Below, piece by piece: positions 50,122-57,748 of a DNA stretch of 64,000 nucleotides. The notes under the pieces are model-generated. The model was not told where the DNA came from. It saw nothing but the letters and a program-made list of their open reading frames with translations, and did no database searches. Made by a program: the position numbers and the translations under genes. The stretch is from the NCBI GenBank assembly GCA_963169665.1, contig CAUJET010000039.1, forward strand, positions 54,655 through 118,654, in the 5' to 3' direction. Source of the DNA: Actinomycetota bacterium (lineage in GTDB: Bacteria > Actinomycetota > Acidimicrobiia > Acidimicrobiales > Ilumatobacteraceae). Position 1 is the stretch's first letter, and each line of letters starts with the position of its first letter.

Positions 50122-51297
50122 TCAGGCCGTCCTCAGCCAGGCGATGGGCTGGCGTGGCGTGACACGTTCGCCCGAGACCGCGATGTAGCTCTGCAGGACG
50201 CCGGCGAAAGCCGAGCGGACCTCGGTGTCGCCGATGTGGCCGATGATCGTGCCGACGACGATGCGGGCGCCCTCGCCGAGGCCGGCGATCGGCTCGAACA
50301 CGCCGGCGCCCGGGCTGACGACGAGCCGCTCCGACGCGAACAGGTGCTCGCCCTCGTGGGCGGTGGCGGTGCGTGCCGGTGCGCTGCCCACGAAGTCGAG
50401 CAGCTTGTCGAGGTCGTCAGGGGTGGAGATCGCGATCGTGCGGGCGGCGTCGACGGTGCGCTTGGCCATGCCGGTGAGCACACCGCCGGGACCGAGTTCG
50501 ACGAAGTCGGTGACGCCGAGCGATGACAGTTCGAGGAGGCAGTGCTTCCAGCGGACCGGGCTGCTCAGCTGCGCCGACAGCAACGACGACCAGTCGGCGC
50601 CGAGATCGTGGGCGAGGGCATCGACGTTCGAGACGACGGGCACTTCGGTGTCACGTGGGTTGGCCTCGGCGATGGCCTTGCGGAGCCGGTCGCGTGCGGG
50701 CGCCATGAACGGTGTGTGGAACGCGCCCGACACCTGCAGTGGCATGACCTTCTTGGCGCCGAGCTCCTTGGCGTGCACGCTCGCCGCAGCGACGCCTTCT
50801 GGCGAACCGGCGATGACGACCTGCCCAGGAGCGTTGAAGTTGGCGACCCACACGTCGCTGTCGGCCCGACGGCAGGCGACCTCGACGAGATCGTCGTCGA
50901 GGCCGAGCACGGCGGCCATGGTGCCGGGGTTGTCGTGGCCGGCCTCGTGCATCGCATCCGCGCGTTCGCAGACGAGGCGGACGCCTTCGTCGAAGCCGAG
51001 GGCGCCGGTGGCGGTGAGTGCGGTGTACTCGCCGAGGCTGTGACCCGCACAGAAGCTGGGTTCCACGCCGAGACGCTCGACGGCGTCGAGGACGATCAGG
51101 CTGGAGACGAACGTGGTGAGCTGCGCGTTGCGGGTGTCCTTCAGCTCGTCGGCATCGGCGTCGAGGAGGAGGCGGGCCACGTCGCGGTCGGCCACGGCCG
51201 ACGCTTCGTCGACGAGCTCCCAGCTCTCGTGATCGGCCCACGGGCGACCCATGCCGGGCCGCTGTGAACCTTGCCCCGGAAACGTGAATGCAAGCAT
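50122..51297 (-). CDS. fabD: malonyl-CoA:ACP transacylase fused to a biotinyl/lipoyl-like domain
   Basis: Residues 1-300 are a normal FabD: TFPGQGSQRPGMG, the nucleophile Ser in CAGHSLGEYTAL, VSGAFHTPFM with the catalytic His, and VELGPGGVLTGM. The protein is 391 residues, about 80 longer than usual. The last 67 residues (from LVVSPGAGVF) look like a biotinyl/lipoyl-type beta sandwich ending TEVRSAFAGVL, VSGERVTPRQPIAWLR. The hairpin that would carry the modified Lys is shortened and has no Lys. ATG 51297 follows a TAGGGT box and a short GGAAAG leader. It is first in the fab operon. Confidence 0.93.
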   Translation of the reverse strand: MLAFTFPGQGSQRPGMGRPWADHESWELVDEASAVADRDVARLLLDADADELKDTRNAQLTTFVSSLIVLDAVERLGVEPSFCAGHSLGEYTALTATGALGFDEGVRLVCERADAMHEAGHDNPGTMAAVLGLDDDLVEVACRRADSDVWVANFNAPGQVVIAGSPEGVAAASVHAKELGAKKVMPLQVSGAFHTPFMAPARDRLRKAIAEANPRDTEVPVVSNVDALAHDLGADWSSLLSAQLSSPVRWKHCLLELSSLGVTDFVELGPGGVLTGMAKRTVDAARTIAISTPDDLDKLLDFVGSAPARTATAHEGEHLFASERLVVSPGAGVFEPIAGLGEGARIVVGTIIGHIGDTEVRSAFAGVLQSYIAVSGERVTPRQPIAWLRTA

Positions 51298-51351
51298 CGT
51301 CTTTCCACCCTAGACGGTGCGCGAGAGGGGCTCGGTACTACCCATCGGTAA

Positions 51352-51413
51352 CCCCGCGTCACGCGGGGTGCACCGCCGGACCCGGCCGCGAGGGCGGCAG
51401 CGGCCGGGTTCGG
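51352..51413. terminator. two hairpins between glutathione peroxidase gene and fabD
   Basis: CCCCGCG-TCA-CGCGGGG (51352-51368) is followed by CCGGACCCGGCCGC/GCGGCCGGGTTCGG (51376-51413, one wobble pair). They lie after the peroxidase stop (minus strand) and before the fabD promoter, so they probably separate the two transcripts. Confidence 0.6.
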
Positions 51414-51453
51414 AACCGTTCGCAGGTGGATGACCGTTCGGTCGAGGGTCGGG

Positions 51454-51936
51454 TCAGGCGAGGGCGGCGTCGATCGCGGCGCGCAGTTCGGGTGCCTCGG
51501 GGGCGACCATGGGGCTGAACCGGGTGACCGTGCCGTCGGCGGCGATGAGGAACTTCTCGAAGTTCCAGCGGATGTCGCCGGTGTGGCCCTCGGCGTCGGC
51601 GGCCTGGGTGAGCTCCTGGTAGATCGGGTGGCGACCGTCGCCGTTCACCTCGATCTTCTCCATCATCGGGAACGAGACGCCGTAGGTGGTGGAGCAGAAC
51701 GTCTCGATCTCCTCGGCCGAACCGGGCTCCTGGCCGCCGAACTGGTTGCACGGGAAGCCGACGACGGCGAGGCCGGCGGAGCTCAGATCCTTCTGGAGCT
51801 GCTCGAGCCCGGTGTACTGCGGGGTGAGGCCGCACTTCGATGCGACGTTGACGGCGAGGATCGCCTTCGCACCAAGCGAGCCGAGCGTCGTCTCGTCGCC
51901 GCGCAGGGTGTGGATGGGGAGGTCGTGGATGCTCAT
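51454..51936 (-). CDS. glutathione-peroxidase-family thiol peroxidase
   Basis: This 160-residue protein has peroxidatic Cys (not selenocysteine) in VNVASKCGLTPQYTGLEQL, the Gln in GFPCNQFGGQEP and the Trp in IRWNFEKFLI, the three active-site residues of the family. Bacterial members usually take electrons from thioredoxin. A weak GAGACT box lies six bases before ATG 51936. Confidence 0.93.
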   Translation of the reverse strand: MSIHDLPIHTLRGDETTLGSLGAKAILAVNVASKCGLTPQYTGLEQLQKDLSSAGLAVVGFPCNQFGGQEPGSAEEIETFCSTTYGVSFPMMEKIEVNGDGRHPIYQELTQAADAEGHTGDIRWNFEKFLIAADGTVTRFSPMVAPEAPELRAAIDAALA

Positions 51937-52012
51937 GGGCCGAGTCTCGCACGTGGGCCGCCGACGGGCGGCCGGACCGAGGATCGCGACGGCTAGCCTG
52001 TCGCCGTCACTC

Positions 52013-52095
52013 GCCCGAGTGGCGGAATGGCAGACGCGACGGACTCAAAATCCGTTGTCCGAAAGGGCGTGTGGGTTCGAGTCCCACCTCGGGCA
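52013..52095 (+). tRNA. tRNA-Leu (anticodon CAA)
   Basis: The acceptor stem GCCCGAG/CTCGGGC, the anticodon arm ACGGA-CTCAAAA-TCCGT giving anticodon CAA, a long class II variable arm (TGTCCGAAAGGGCGT) and the T arm GTGGG-TTCGAGT-CCCAC are all visible. CCA is not encoded. No integrase or att-like duplication of its 3' end is seen nearby. Confidence 0.97.
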
Positions 52096-52206
52096 CCGAA
52101 CCAGTTCTCCCGACGGACGTCCGCCGGGCACCTCGACCGGCTCTGGTCATCGGGATTCTCCGGACGACGTAATCTGCGGCCCTGCCCGCAGGAGGAGTCA
52201 GTTCTC

Positions 52207-52602
52207 ATGACCACGATCGTCATCGGCGTCACCAACCACTCGAGTGCGCTCGCTGCCTGCAACCGGGCGTTCGAACTCGCCCGGCCAGGTGACCAGATCC
52301 ACCTCGTGTTCGCCGTGGGTGGGCGCGGCGCGGAGGCAGACACGGCCGAGCGTCACGCCGACGGCCTGCTCGAGACGCTGCAGCTGTCGTCGAAGCGCCC
52401 AGTGTCGGTGCACACGGTCCGTGACGAACCGCACCAGGCGATCCTCGACGTGGCGGCACGAACCAAGGCCGACCTCATCGTGATCGGCAACCGGGGCATG
52501 GTCCGCAACGGTCGCTTCACGAAGGCCGCGCCGGCACGGGTGCTGCGTGGCGCGACCTGCTCGGTGCTCGTCGTCGACACGAGCGACACTGCGCCTGCCT
52601 GA
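52207..52602 (+). CDS. universal stress protein family
   Basis: This single UspA domain of 131 residues has TIVIGVTNHSSALAACNRAFELA at the start and ADLIVIGNRGMVRNGRF near the end, closing with ATCSVLVV. In ATP-binding Usp proteins the loop is G-x2-G-x9-G-S/T. Here the final Gly-Ser pair is Ala-Ala, so ATP binding is doubtful. AGGAGGAG lies nine bases before ATG 52207, and a TAATCT box is upstream. It is downstream of the tRNA but has its own signals. Confidence 0.88.
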   Translation: MTTIVIGVTNHSSALAACNRAFELARPGDQIHLVFAVGGRGAEADTAERHADGLLETLQLSSKRPVSVHTVRDEPHQAILDVAARTKADLIVIGNRGMVRNGRFTKAAPARVLRGATCSVLVVDTSDTAPA

Positions 52603-52650
52603 ACCCGTCACGCAGGTCGACCGGTTGGCGGTCGATCCCTCAGACGTCGT

Positions 52651-52872
52651 TCAACCCTGCGCCTTCACGTACGCCACGATCGCGTTGGCGTGACCGTGGC
52701 CGAGGCCGTGCTCGCTCTTCAACCAGCCGACGGTCTGCATGTGCTGTTCGGTGCCGTGGGTGCGCACCAGGTCGAGCCAGTGCTCGATGGGCTGACCGTA
52801 GGTCTTCTCGATCGAGGGGAAGTACGAGGCCGGGCCCTTGACCTTGGCCGGTCCGGTGCTGTCGTTGCTCAT
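52651..52872 (-). CDS. DUF4287-type small protein
   Basis: This 73-residue protein contains SYFPSIEKTYGQPIEHWLDLVR and GWLKSEHGLGHGHANAIVAY, the pattern of the DUF4287 family, whose function is unknown. ATG 52872 has an AGGAA site upstream; the track start at 52962 lies before it. Its start is 125 bases from the divergent nth gene. Confidence 0.85.
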   Translation of the reverse strand: MSNDSTGPAKVKGPASYFPSIEKTYGQPIEHWLDLVRTHGTEQHMQTVGWLKSEHGLGHGHANAIVAYVKAQG

Positions 52873-52997
52873 GGTCGTTCCTCGTGTCACGGGCGGGTTC
52901 GGCGGATCGCACCTCGGACGAGCCATCGGTGTCGGAATCATCGCAGAACCGACGTGCGCCACAGTGGTGCCGCGCCCGGCTCGGTATGGTCCCGGCC

Positions 52998-53642
52998 ATG
53001 AAGCGCAGGGAGAAGGCGGACCGGATCGGTGAGATCCTCGACGAGCTCTACCCGGAGACCCCGATCCCGCTCGACCACACCGATCCGTACACCCTGCTGG
53101 TCGCAGTCGCCCTGTCTGCCCAGACCACCGACAAGAAGGTCAACCAGGTCACGCCGGCGCTGTTCGCCGTGGCCGACACCCCCGAGAAGATGGCTGCCCT
53201 CGGCCCCGAGCGGATCCTGTCGATCATCCGCGAGGTGGGGCTCGCGCCCACCAAGGCCAAGAACCTGTGGACCGCGGCGAACCAGATCGTCGACGCGGGC
53301 GGCGAGGTGATCCCCGACTGGACATTCCTCGAATCGCTCGCCGGTGTCGGCCACAAGACCGCGAGCGTGGTCATGTCGCAGGCGTTCGGCGTGCCGGCCT
53401 TCGCGGTCGACACCCACATCCACCGGCTCGCGGCGCGGTGGGGTCTCTCGAACGGCACGACGGTCGAGCGCACCGAACGCGACCTCAAGGCCGTGTTCCC
53501 GGCCTCCACCTGGAACGCGCGTCACCTGCAGATCATCTTCTTCGGACGCGAGTACTGCCCGGCGCTGCGTCACGACCTCACCATGTGTCCGATCTGCGGG
53601 TGGGCGGCGACGCTGAAGCGCATCCGCGCCGAAACCCGCTGA
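52998..53642 (+). CDS. nth: endonuclease III with unusual iron-sulfur loop
   Basis: This base-excision-repair glycosylase/lyase has 214 residues. The helix-hairpin-helix LAGVGHKTASVVM carries the catalytic Lys and AVDTHIHRLAARWG the catalytic Asp. The C-terminal Cys loop reads EYCPALRHDLTMCPICGWAATL, spacing C-x9-C-x2-C with no fourth Cys. The classical 4Fe-4S loop is C-x6-C-x2-C-x5-C. ATG 52998 follows TATGGT and seven bases; the longer track ORF includes promoter DNA. Confidence 0.92.
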   Translation: MKRREKADRIGEILDELYPETPIPLDHTDPYTLLVAVALSAQTTDKKVNQVTPALFAVADTPEKMAALGPERILSIIREVGLAPTKAKNLWTAANQIVDAGGEVIPDWTFLESLAGVGHKTASVVMSQAFGVPAFAVDTHIHRLAARWGLSNGTTVERTERDLKAVFPASTWNARHLQIIFFGREYCPALRHDLTMCPICGWAATLKRIRAETR

Positions 53643-53765
53643 CCCACCCGCAGCCCGGCAGCCCAGGAGCGTCGGTCGCGACCGATGGTCCGGGACGAGC
53701 GAAGTTCATCCGAGATTCTCGCGTCCGACGCGCCGCCGACGTGGTGCGGCACCATCATCGATCCC

Positions 53766-54713
53766 ATGGCAGGCGCTCGCACCGGACCGATTCGTCGCCG
53801 GCGGCCAGCCGCGCTGGCGTTGTCGGTCGCGCTCGCGACCGCATGCACGCCGGGTGCGCCCGATGTCGAGCAGGTGTCGCCCGTGGCGACCATCGATCCC
53901 ACCGGGAACGTGTCGGCGCCGACGACCGGCTCGGCGATCGAGCCGATGGATGGGGGAGTACCGGTGGCGGGGCCGAGGGGCGTGACCGAACCGATCATCC
54001 CCGCGCTGCCGCCGATGACGTCCATCGCGACGCCGGAGGTCGACGACGCCGATGCCAGTCGAGTGCTGCTCGTCGGCGATTCGACGATGCTCACGATCCG
54101 ACGGTACGGCGCGCTGGGCGCGCTGCGCGGCTTCGACGTCACCTACGAGGCGGCGTCGTGCCGCACGCTCGCGGTGCCGTCGTGCGGTCCCGAGCCCAGG
54201 CCGACGAACGCGCTCGAGGTGATCACCACCGCGAGCGGCCCGTTCGACGTGGTGGTGGTGATGGCGGGGTACGACGAGTGGTGGACGTCGTTCCCGTCGA
54301 GCTTCGACGCCGTGGTCGACGCGGCACGCTCGCAGGGCGCCGAACACATCGTGTGGCTCACGTTCCGGGAGGGTGTCGGCTACACGGCGCCCGACGGCTC
54401 GACCGCGAACGAGGCGTTCGTGAAGAACAACGAGACGCTCCGGACGAAGGTCGCGAGCGGCGCCGTTCCAGATGTGATGCTCGCGGACTGGTTCGCGTAC
54501 ACCACCCCGCCCGGCGACTGGTTGGCGCTCGACGGCATCCACATCACCGAGCCCGGTGCGTTCGGTCTCGCCGACTACCTCTCGCGAATCGTCGCTCACC
54601 TCGACGGCAGACCGTGCCCCGTCCCGCTCGACATCGGGTTGCCGGCCGGGTCGCCGTGCCCGCACCCCGACACGCATGCCCGGCCCGCCGACATCGGTGC
54701 CTTGTACGGGTAG
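53766..54713 (+). CDS. secreted SGNH-hydrolase lipoprotein
   Basis: A basic N-terminus, then LALSVALATACTPG with lipobox ATAC, marks a lipoprotein. A Pro/Thr-rich linker runs to about residue 95. The SGNH domain has block I LLVGDSTMLT (nucleophile Ser), VVVMAGYDEWW at block III (Asp in place of the usual Asn-Asp) and block V DGIHITEPGAFGLADYL with the Asp/His pair. Similar domains deacetylate wall or surface polysaccharides. ATG 53766 follows CATCAT and seven bases; the track start is upstream. Its substrate is unknown. Confidence 0.85.
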   Translation: MAGARTGPIRRRRPAALALSVALATACTPGAPDVEQVSPVATIDPTGNVSAPTTGSAIEPMDGGVPVAGPRGVTEPIIPALPPMTSIATPEVDDADASRVLLVGDSTMLTIRRYGALGALRGFDVTYEAASCRTLAVPSCGPEPRPTNALEVITTASGPFDVVVVMAGYDEWWTSFPSSFDAVVDAARSQGAEHIVWLTFREGVGYTAPDGSTANEAFVKNNETLRTKVASGAVPDVMLADWFAYTTPPGDWLALDGIHITEPGAFGLADYLSRIVAHLDGRPCPVPLDIGLPAGSPCPHPDTHARPADIGALYG

Positions 54714-54810
54714 ACGCGGCACGGCCCCCACCACTCGGGTGGAGGCCGCGCCGCCCAGCAGGTGGGGAGGGACCGGGATGTGGCCTGCGGGAGGTGGGAA
54801 CCGGGGCGGA

Positions 54811-55257
54811 TCAGGCGGCGGCCGTCGCCTCGATCGCCTCGGGAGCCGTGGGCCGCTGGCCGACCTGGATCTTGCGCGGCTTCGCTCGTTCGGCCACGGG
54901 GATGCGGATGGTGAGCACCCCGTCGTGGAGGTCGGCCTCGAGGTGCTCGAGATCGAGCCCGTCGCCGAGTTGGACCTGTCGGCGGAAGGTGCCGGCGCGG
55001 CGCTCGGCGACGTAGGACTGATCGCCGTCCTGGCGTTGCCAGGTGCGCTCGGCCGCGACCGTGAGGACGTTGCGCTCGACGGTGATGTCGAGGTTCTCCG
55101 TCTTCACGCCCGGCAGATCGAAGTACACCCAGACGTCGGTGCCGCGCCGGAAGGCGTCCATCGGCATCGCTGCCGTGTGCTGCCCGTCGATCGGGCGGCC
55201 GAACGGACGACCGAAGAGGGCCTCGAACTCGCGGATCGGATCGTGCTGAATCGACAT
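54811..55257 (-). CDS. small heat-shock protein, Hsp20 family
   Basis: This 148-residue holdase chaperone contains an alpha-crystallin domain: MDAFRRGTDVWVYFDLPGVKTENLDITVERNVLTV, FRRQVQLGDGLD and the strand DGVLTIRIPVAE, which carries the I-x-I/V-type motif. ATG 55257 has an AGGTGA site. A consensus promoter with an inverted repeat lies 70-95 bases upstream, so it is heat- or stress-regulated in contrast to its leaderless neighbours. The track start at 55326 lies inside that promoter. Confidence 0.95.
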   Translation of the reverse strand: MSIQHDPIREFEALFGRPFGRPIDGQHTAAMPMDAFRRGTDVWVYFDLPGVKTENLDITVERNVLTVAAERTWQRQDGDQSYVAERRAGTFRRQVQLGDGLDLEHLEADLHDGVLTIRIPVAERAKPRKIQVGQRPTAPEAIEATAAA

Positions 55258-55323
55258 GGGAATCACCTCGTGTGATGGAGATGGATCTGATCGGTGGCGC
55301 CGTCGGGAGGTGACGGCACTGCA

Positions 55324-55353
55324 CATAATCTACTCGATTATGTTGAGTGTCAA
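55324..55353 (-). promoter_or_regulatory. hsp20 promoter with overlapping inverted repeat
   Basis: On the minus strand TTGACA (55353-55348), 17 bases, then GATTAT (55330-55325) form a near-consensus vegetative promoter, the best in the window. A perfect CATAATC-N5-GATTATG repeat (55324-55342) overlaps the -10 element and is a likely repressor site. It does not match the HspR HAIR or CIRCE consensus exactly. Confidence 0.8.
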
Positions 55354-55378
55354 GTGTCGGATGTGTCACACTGGCGCC

Positions 55379-56197
55379 GTGATCACCGACCCCGATCCGT
55401 CCGTCGCCGATCCGTCTGTTCCGTCCGTCGCCGGCATGCAGCATCGGATCGAGCAGTGGCTCGCCGGGATCACGTCGATCAACACCCGGCAGGCGTACCG
55501 GCGTGATCTCGAGGTGTTCGTGGGCTGGCTCGGCGACACCGGGGTGGCCTCGCGTGGCGTGACCGGCGCCGATGTCGACGCCTTCCGGATCGCCTGTGAG
55601 GCGGCGGGTTCGAGCGCGGCGACGGTCCGCCGGCGCCTCGCCGCGGTGTCGTCGTTCTACCGATCTCTCGGCGGTGGTGCCGGGGCGAACCCGGTCGGTT
55701 CGATCGAGCGACCGCGACGCGACTCGGACGGCGGCGTGCCCGACGACGTGCTCGACCGGGCGTCGATCGTCGCGCTGTGGGGCGCGGCCAACGACACGGG
55801 CGGCAAGGCGGCCGTGCTGGTGTCGCTGCTGTTGTTCGACGGGTTCACGACGCCGCGGATGCTGCGTCTCGACGTCGCCGACCTCGAGCTCGGCAGGGCA
55901 CCGATGACGATCGCAGACGACGGCGTCCGCATCACCGTCGATCCCCGAACGGCGCTCGCGGTGCGCAGCTACCTCGGCCAGCGGCGCAATGGGCCGTTGC
56001 TCCTCGGCGACCGCACGGTGGGGGCGCCCGAGCGGCTCACGCGCTTCGGCGTCGACTATCTCGTGAAGCAGGTGGGTCGGCGGGCCGGCCTCGAGTCGGG
56101 GCTCACGGTCACGACGGTGCGGCGGAGCGTCGCCCGTGCGGCTGCGTCAGCCGGCGAGGCCGCGCAGCACGACGTCGAGCATCGCGTCGATCGCTGA
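55379..56197 (+). CDS. degenerate tyrosine-recombinase-like protein
   Basis: This 272-residue protein has an N-terminal SAM-like core-binding domain (RIEQWLAGITSINTRQAYRRDLEVFVGWL... ATVRRRLAAVSSFYRSL) and a C-terminal domain resembling the XerC/D catalytic fold. The first catalytic Arg position (G-L-R-I-S-E in active enzymes) reads GFTTPRM; the H-x-x-R box reads TTVRRS; and the ORF stops before the Tyr segment. It cannot be an active recombinase, though it could bind DNA. GTG 55379 follows CACACT and six bases. Its 3' end overlaps the convergent TetR gene by 51 bases. Confidence 0.7.
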   Translation: MITDPDPSVADPSVPSVAGMQHRIEQWLAGITSINTRQAYRRDLEVFVGWLGDTGVASRGVTGADVDAFRIACEAAGSSAATVRRRLAAVSSFYRSLGGGAGANPVGSIERPRRDSDGGVPDDVLDRASIVALWGAANDTGGKAAVLVSLLLFDGFTTPRMLRLDVADLELGRAPMTIADDGVRITVDPRTALAVRSYLGQRRNGPLLLGDRTVGAPERLTRFGVDYLVKQVGRRAGLESGLTVTTVRRSVARAAASAGEAAQHDVEHRVDR

Positions 56198-56818
56198 ACC
56201 GAGGTCGCCGCCGACGTCGTCGATCACGTCCGGCTGCGCCAGGTGCACGGTGCCGGACAGCAGCACCGCGGCGACCACCGAGGCGTTCACGTCGCGTATC
56301 TCCCCGCGCTCGATACCGCGGGTGACGAGGCGTTCGATGATCGTGACCGCGAACCGGAAGTGACGGTCGAGCAGCCGGTGCGCGCCAGGGGTGTCGGTGA
56401 GGTCGTCGTACGCCGCCGAGCGGAAGGCGTAGTCCGTGTTCGCCGTGACGTACTGACGGAGCTGCTCGGTCGCCGTCGCTGCCGGGTCGATCGCCGCGAT
56501 CGCCTGTCGTCCGATGCGGTGCATGAACCGGTCGAGCACGAGCAGCAGCAGCTCGTCCTTCGACGGGGCCAACTCGTACAGCGTGCGTCGGGAGCAGGTG
56601 AGCCGCGCGGCGAGTTCGCCGATCGTGAAGCCCGAGAGGCCGTCGTCGCGCACGATCGCCTCGAGTCCGTCGAGCACCTCGCGGTGTCGTGCGCCGAGCC
56701 GTTCCTCAGCCGTGGTCGACAGCAGCGGTCGAGGAGCGCCGGCGAACAGCACGTGCAGCTCGTCGTGGGAGTCGTCCCGATGGGCGGTGTCGAGCCCGCT
56801 CGCGTCGTCGATCGGCAT
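56147..56818 (-). CDS. TetR/AcrR-family regulator
   Basis: This 223-residue regulator has a helix-turn-helix near residues 55-95 (GFTIGELAARLTCSRRTLYELAPSKDELLLLVLDRF) and a helical ligand domain. The 40 residues before the DNA-binding domain are longer than usual and look disordered. ATG 56818 lies six bases after TAGGGT. It is divergent from the SDR gene at 56909 and probably controls it, which is the common arrangement. Confidence 0.88.
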   Translation of the reverse strand: MPIDDASGLDTAHRDDSHDELHVLFAGAPRPLLSTTAEERLGARHREVLDGLEAIVRDDGLSGFTIGELAARLTCSRRTLYELAPSKDELLLLVLDRFMHRIGRQAIAAIDPAATATEQLRQYVTANTDYAFRSAAYDDLTDTPGAHRLLDRHFRFAVTIIERLVTRGIERGEIRDVNASVVAAVLLSGTVHLAQPDVIDDVGGDLGSAIDAMLDVVLRGLAG

Positions 56819-56908
56819 GCACGAACCCTACGCGGGCGCGTGCGTCGGCCCTGGCGCTCGCGACGTCCGACCGGAGCGGAGTCGGTGGCGGCCGGGCAAG
56901 ATGCCGGC

Positions 56909-57676
56909 ATGCACGCCGACCTCTCCGCCATGTTCGACCTCTCCGGCCGCACCGCCATCGTCACCGGAGGATCCCGCGGATTGGGTCGAGCGATGGCACT
57001 CGGGTTCGCGAAGGCCGGTGCGAACGTCGTGATCGCGAGCCGCAAGCTCGAGTCCTGCCAGGCGGTCGTGGCCGAGGTCGAGGCGCTCGGGGGAGCCGGG
57101 CTCGCGGTCGCCACGCGCATGCAAGAGCCTGACGACGTCGCCGCCCTCGTCGCCGCGACCGTCGAGCGTTTCGGTGGCATCTCGATCGTCGTGAACAACG
57201 CGGCGACGGTGCTCGACCGGCCGCTCGACGGGGTGGAGCCGGCCACGTTCGCCGGCGCCTTCGGCACCAACCTGCTCGCCCCGATGCTGCTCGTGCAGGC
57301 GGCCCGGCCTCACCTCGCCGCGAGCGGTCACGGTGCCGTGCTCAACATCATCTCGATCGCCGCAGATCGGGCGACGCCCGATCGCTACTACTACCCGCCG
57401 GTGAAGGCAGCGCTCGCGCAGGTGACGCGGTCGATGGCGCGCGATCTCGCCGGCGAGGGCATCCGCGTGAACGCGATCTCGCCCGGGACGTTCCGCACCG
57501 ACATGGTGACGAAGGCCTTCGACGACCGCACGCTCGACGCGGTGGCACGCTCGACGCCACTCGGTCGGATCGGTGATCCCGACGAACTGGTCGGCCCGGC
57601 CCTGTTGCTGTGCAGCGATGCGGGATCGTTCGTCACCGGCGAGGTGCTCACGGTGGACGCCGGAGCGACCGCCTGA
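56909..57676 (+). CDS. short-chain dehydrogenase/reductase
   Basis: This classical SDR has 255 residues: TGGSRGLGRAMALGFAKAG (cofactor loop), NNAATVLDRPLDG, the catalytic Ser in NIISIAADRAT and YPPVK as the Y-x-x-x-K motif, then ISPGTFRTDM and the closing GEVLTVDAGAT. It resembles gluconate-5-dehydrogenase or FabG-like reductases; the substrate is unknown. ATG 56909 follows CAAGAT and six bases. The much longer track ORF starts in antisense of the TetR gene. Confidence 0.9.
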   Translation: MHADLSAMFDLSGRTAIVTGGSRGLGRAMALGFAKAGANVVIASRKLESCQAVVAEVEALGGAGLAVATRMQEPDDVAALVAATVERFGGISIVVNNAATVLDRPLDGVEPATFAGAFGTNLLAPMLLVQAARPHLAASGHGAVLNIISIAADRATPDRYYYPPVKAALAQVTRSMARDLAGEGIRVNAISPGTFRTDMVTKAFDDRTLDAVARSTPLGRIGDPDELVGPALLLCSDAGSFVTGEVLTVDAGATA

Positions 57677-57748
57677 CACGTGGTGCGGGCGGGCCACTAG
57701 TGGCACGTCGTGTGCCAGAAGATGGTGACCTGCGCTAGCGTCGCCGAC

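Noticed and set aside
52096-52206. A second tRNA or small RNA after tRNA-Leu
   Set aside because: No cloverleaf is visible; the region holds the promoter and ribosome-binding site of the stress-protein gene.
52013-56197. Possible integrated element between tRNA-Leu and the recombinase-like gene
   Set aside because: The recombinase is catalytically dead, no duplicated tRNA 3' end was found, and the genes between are ordinary housekeeping or stress genes.
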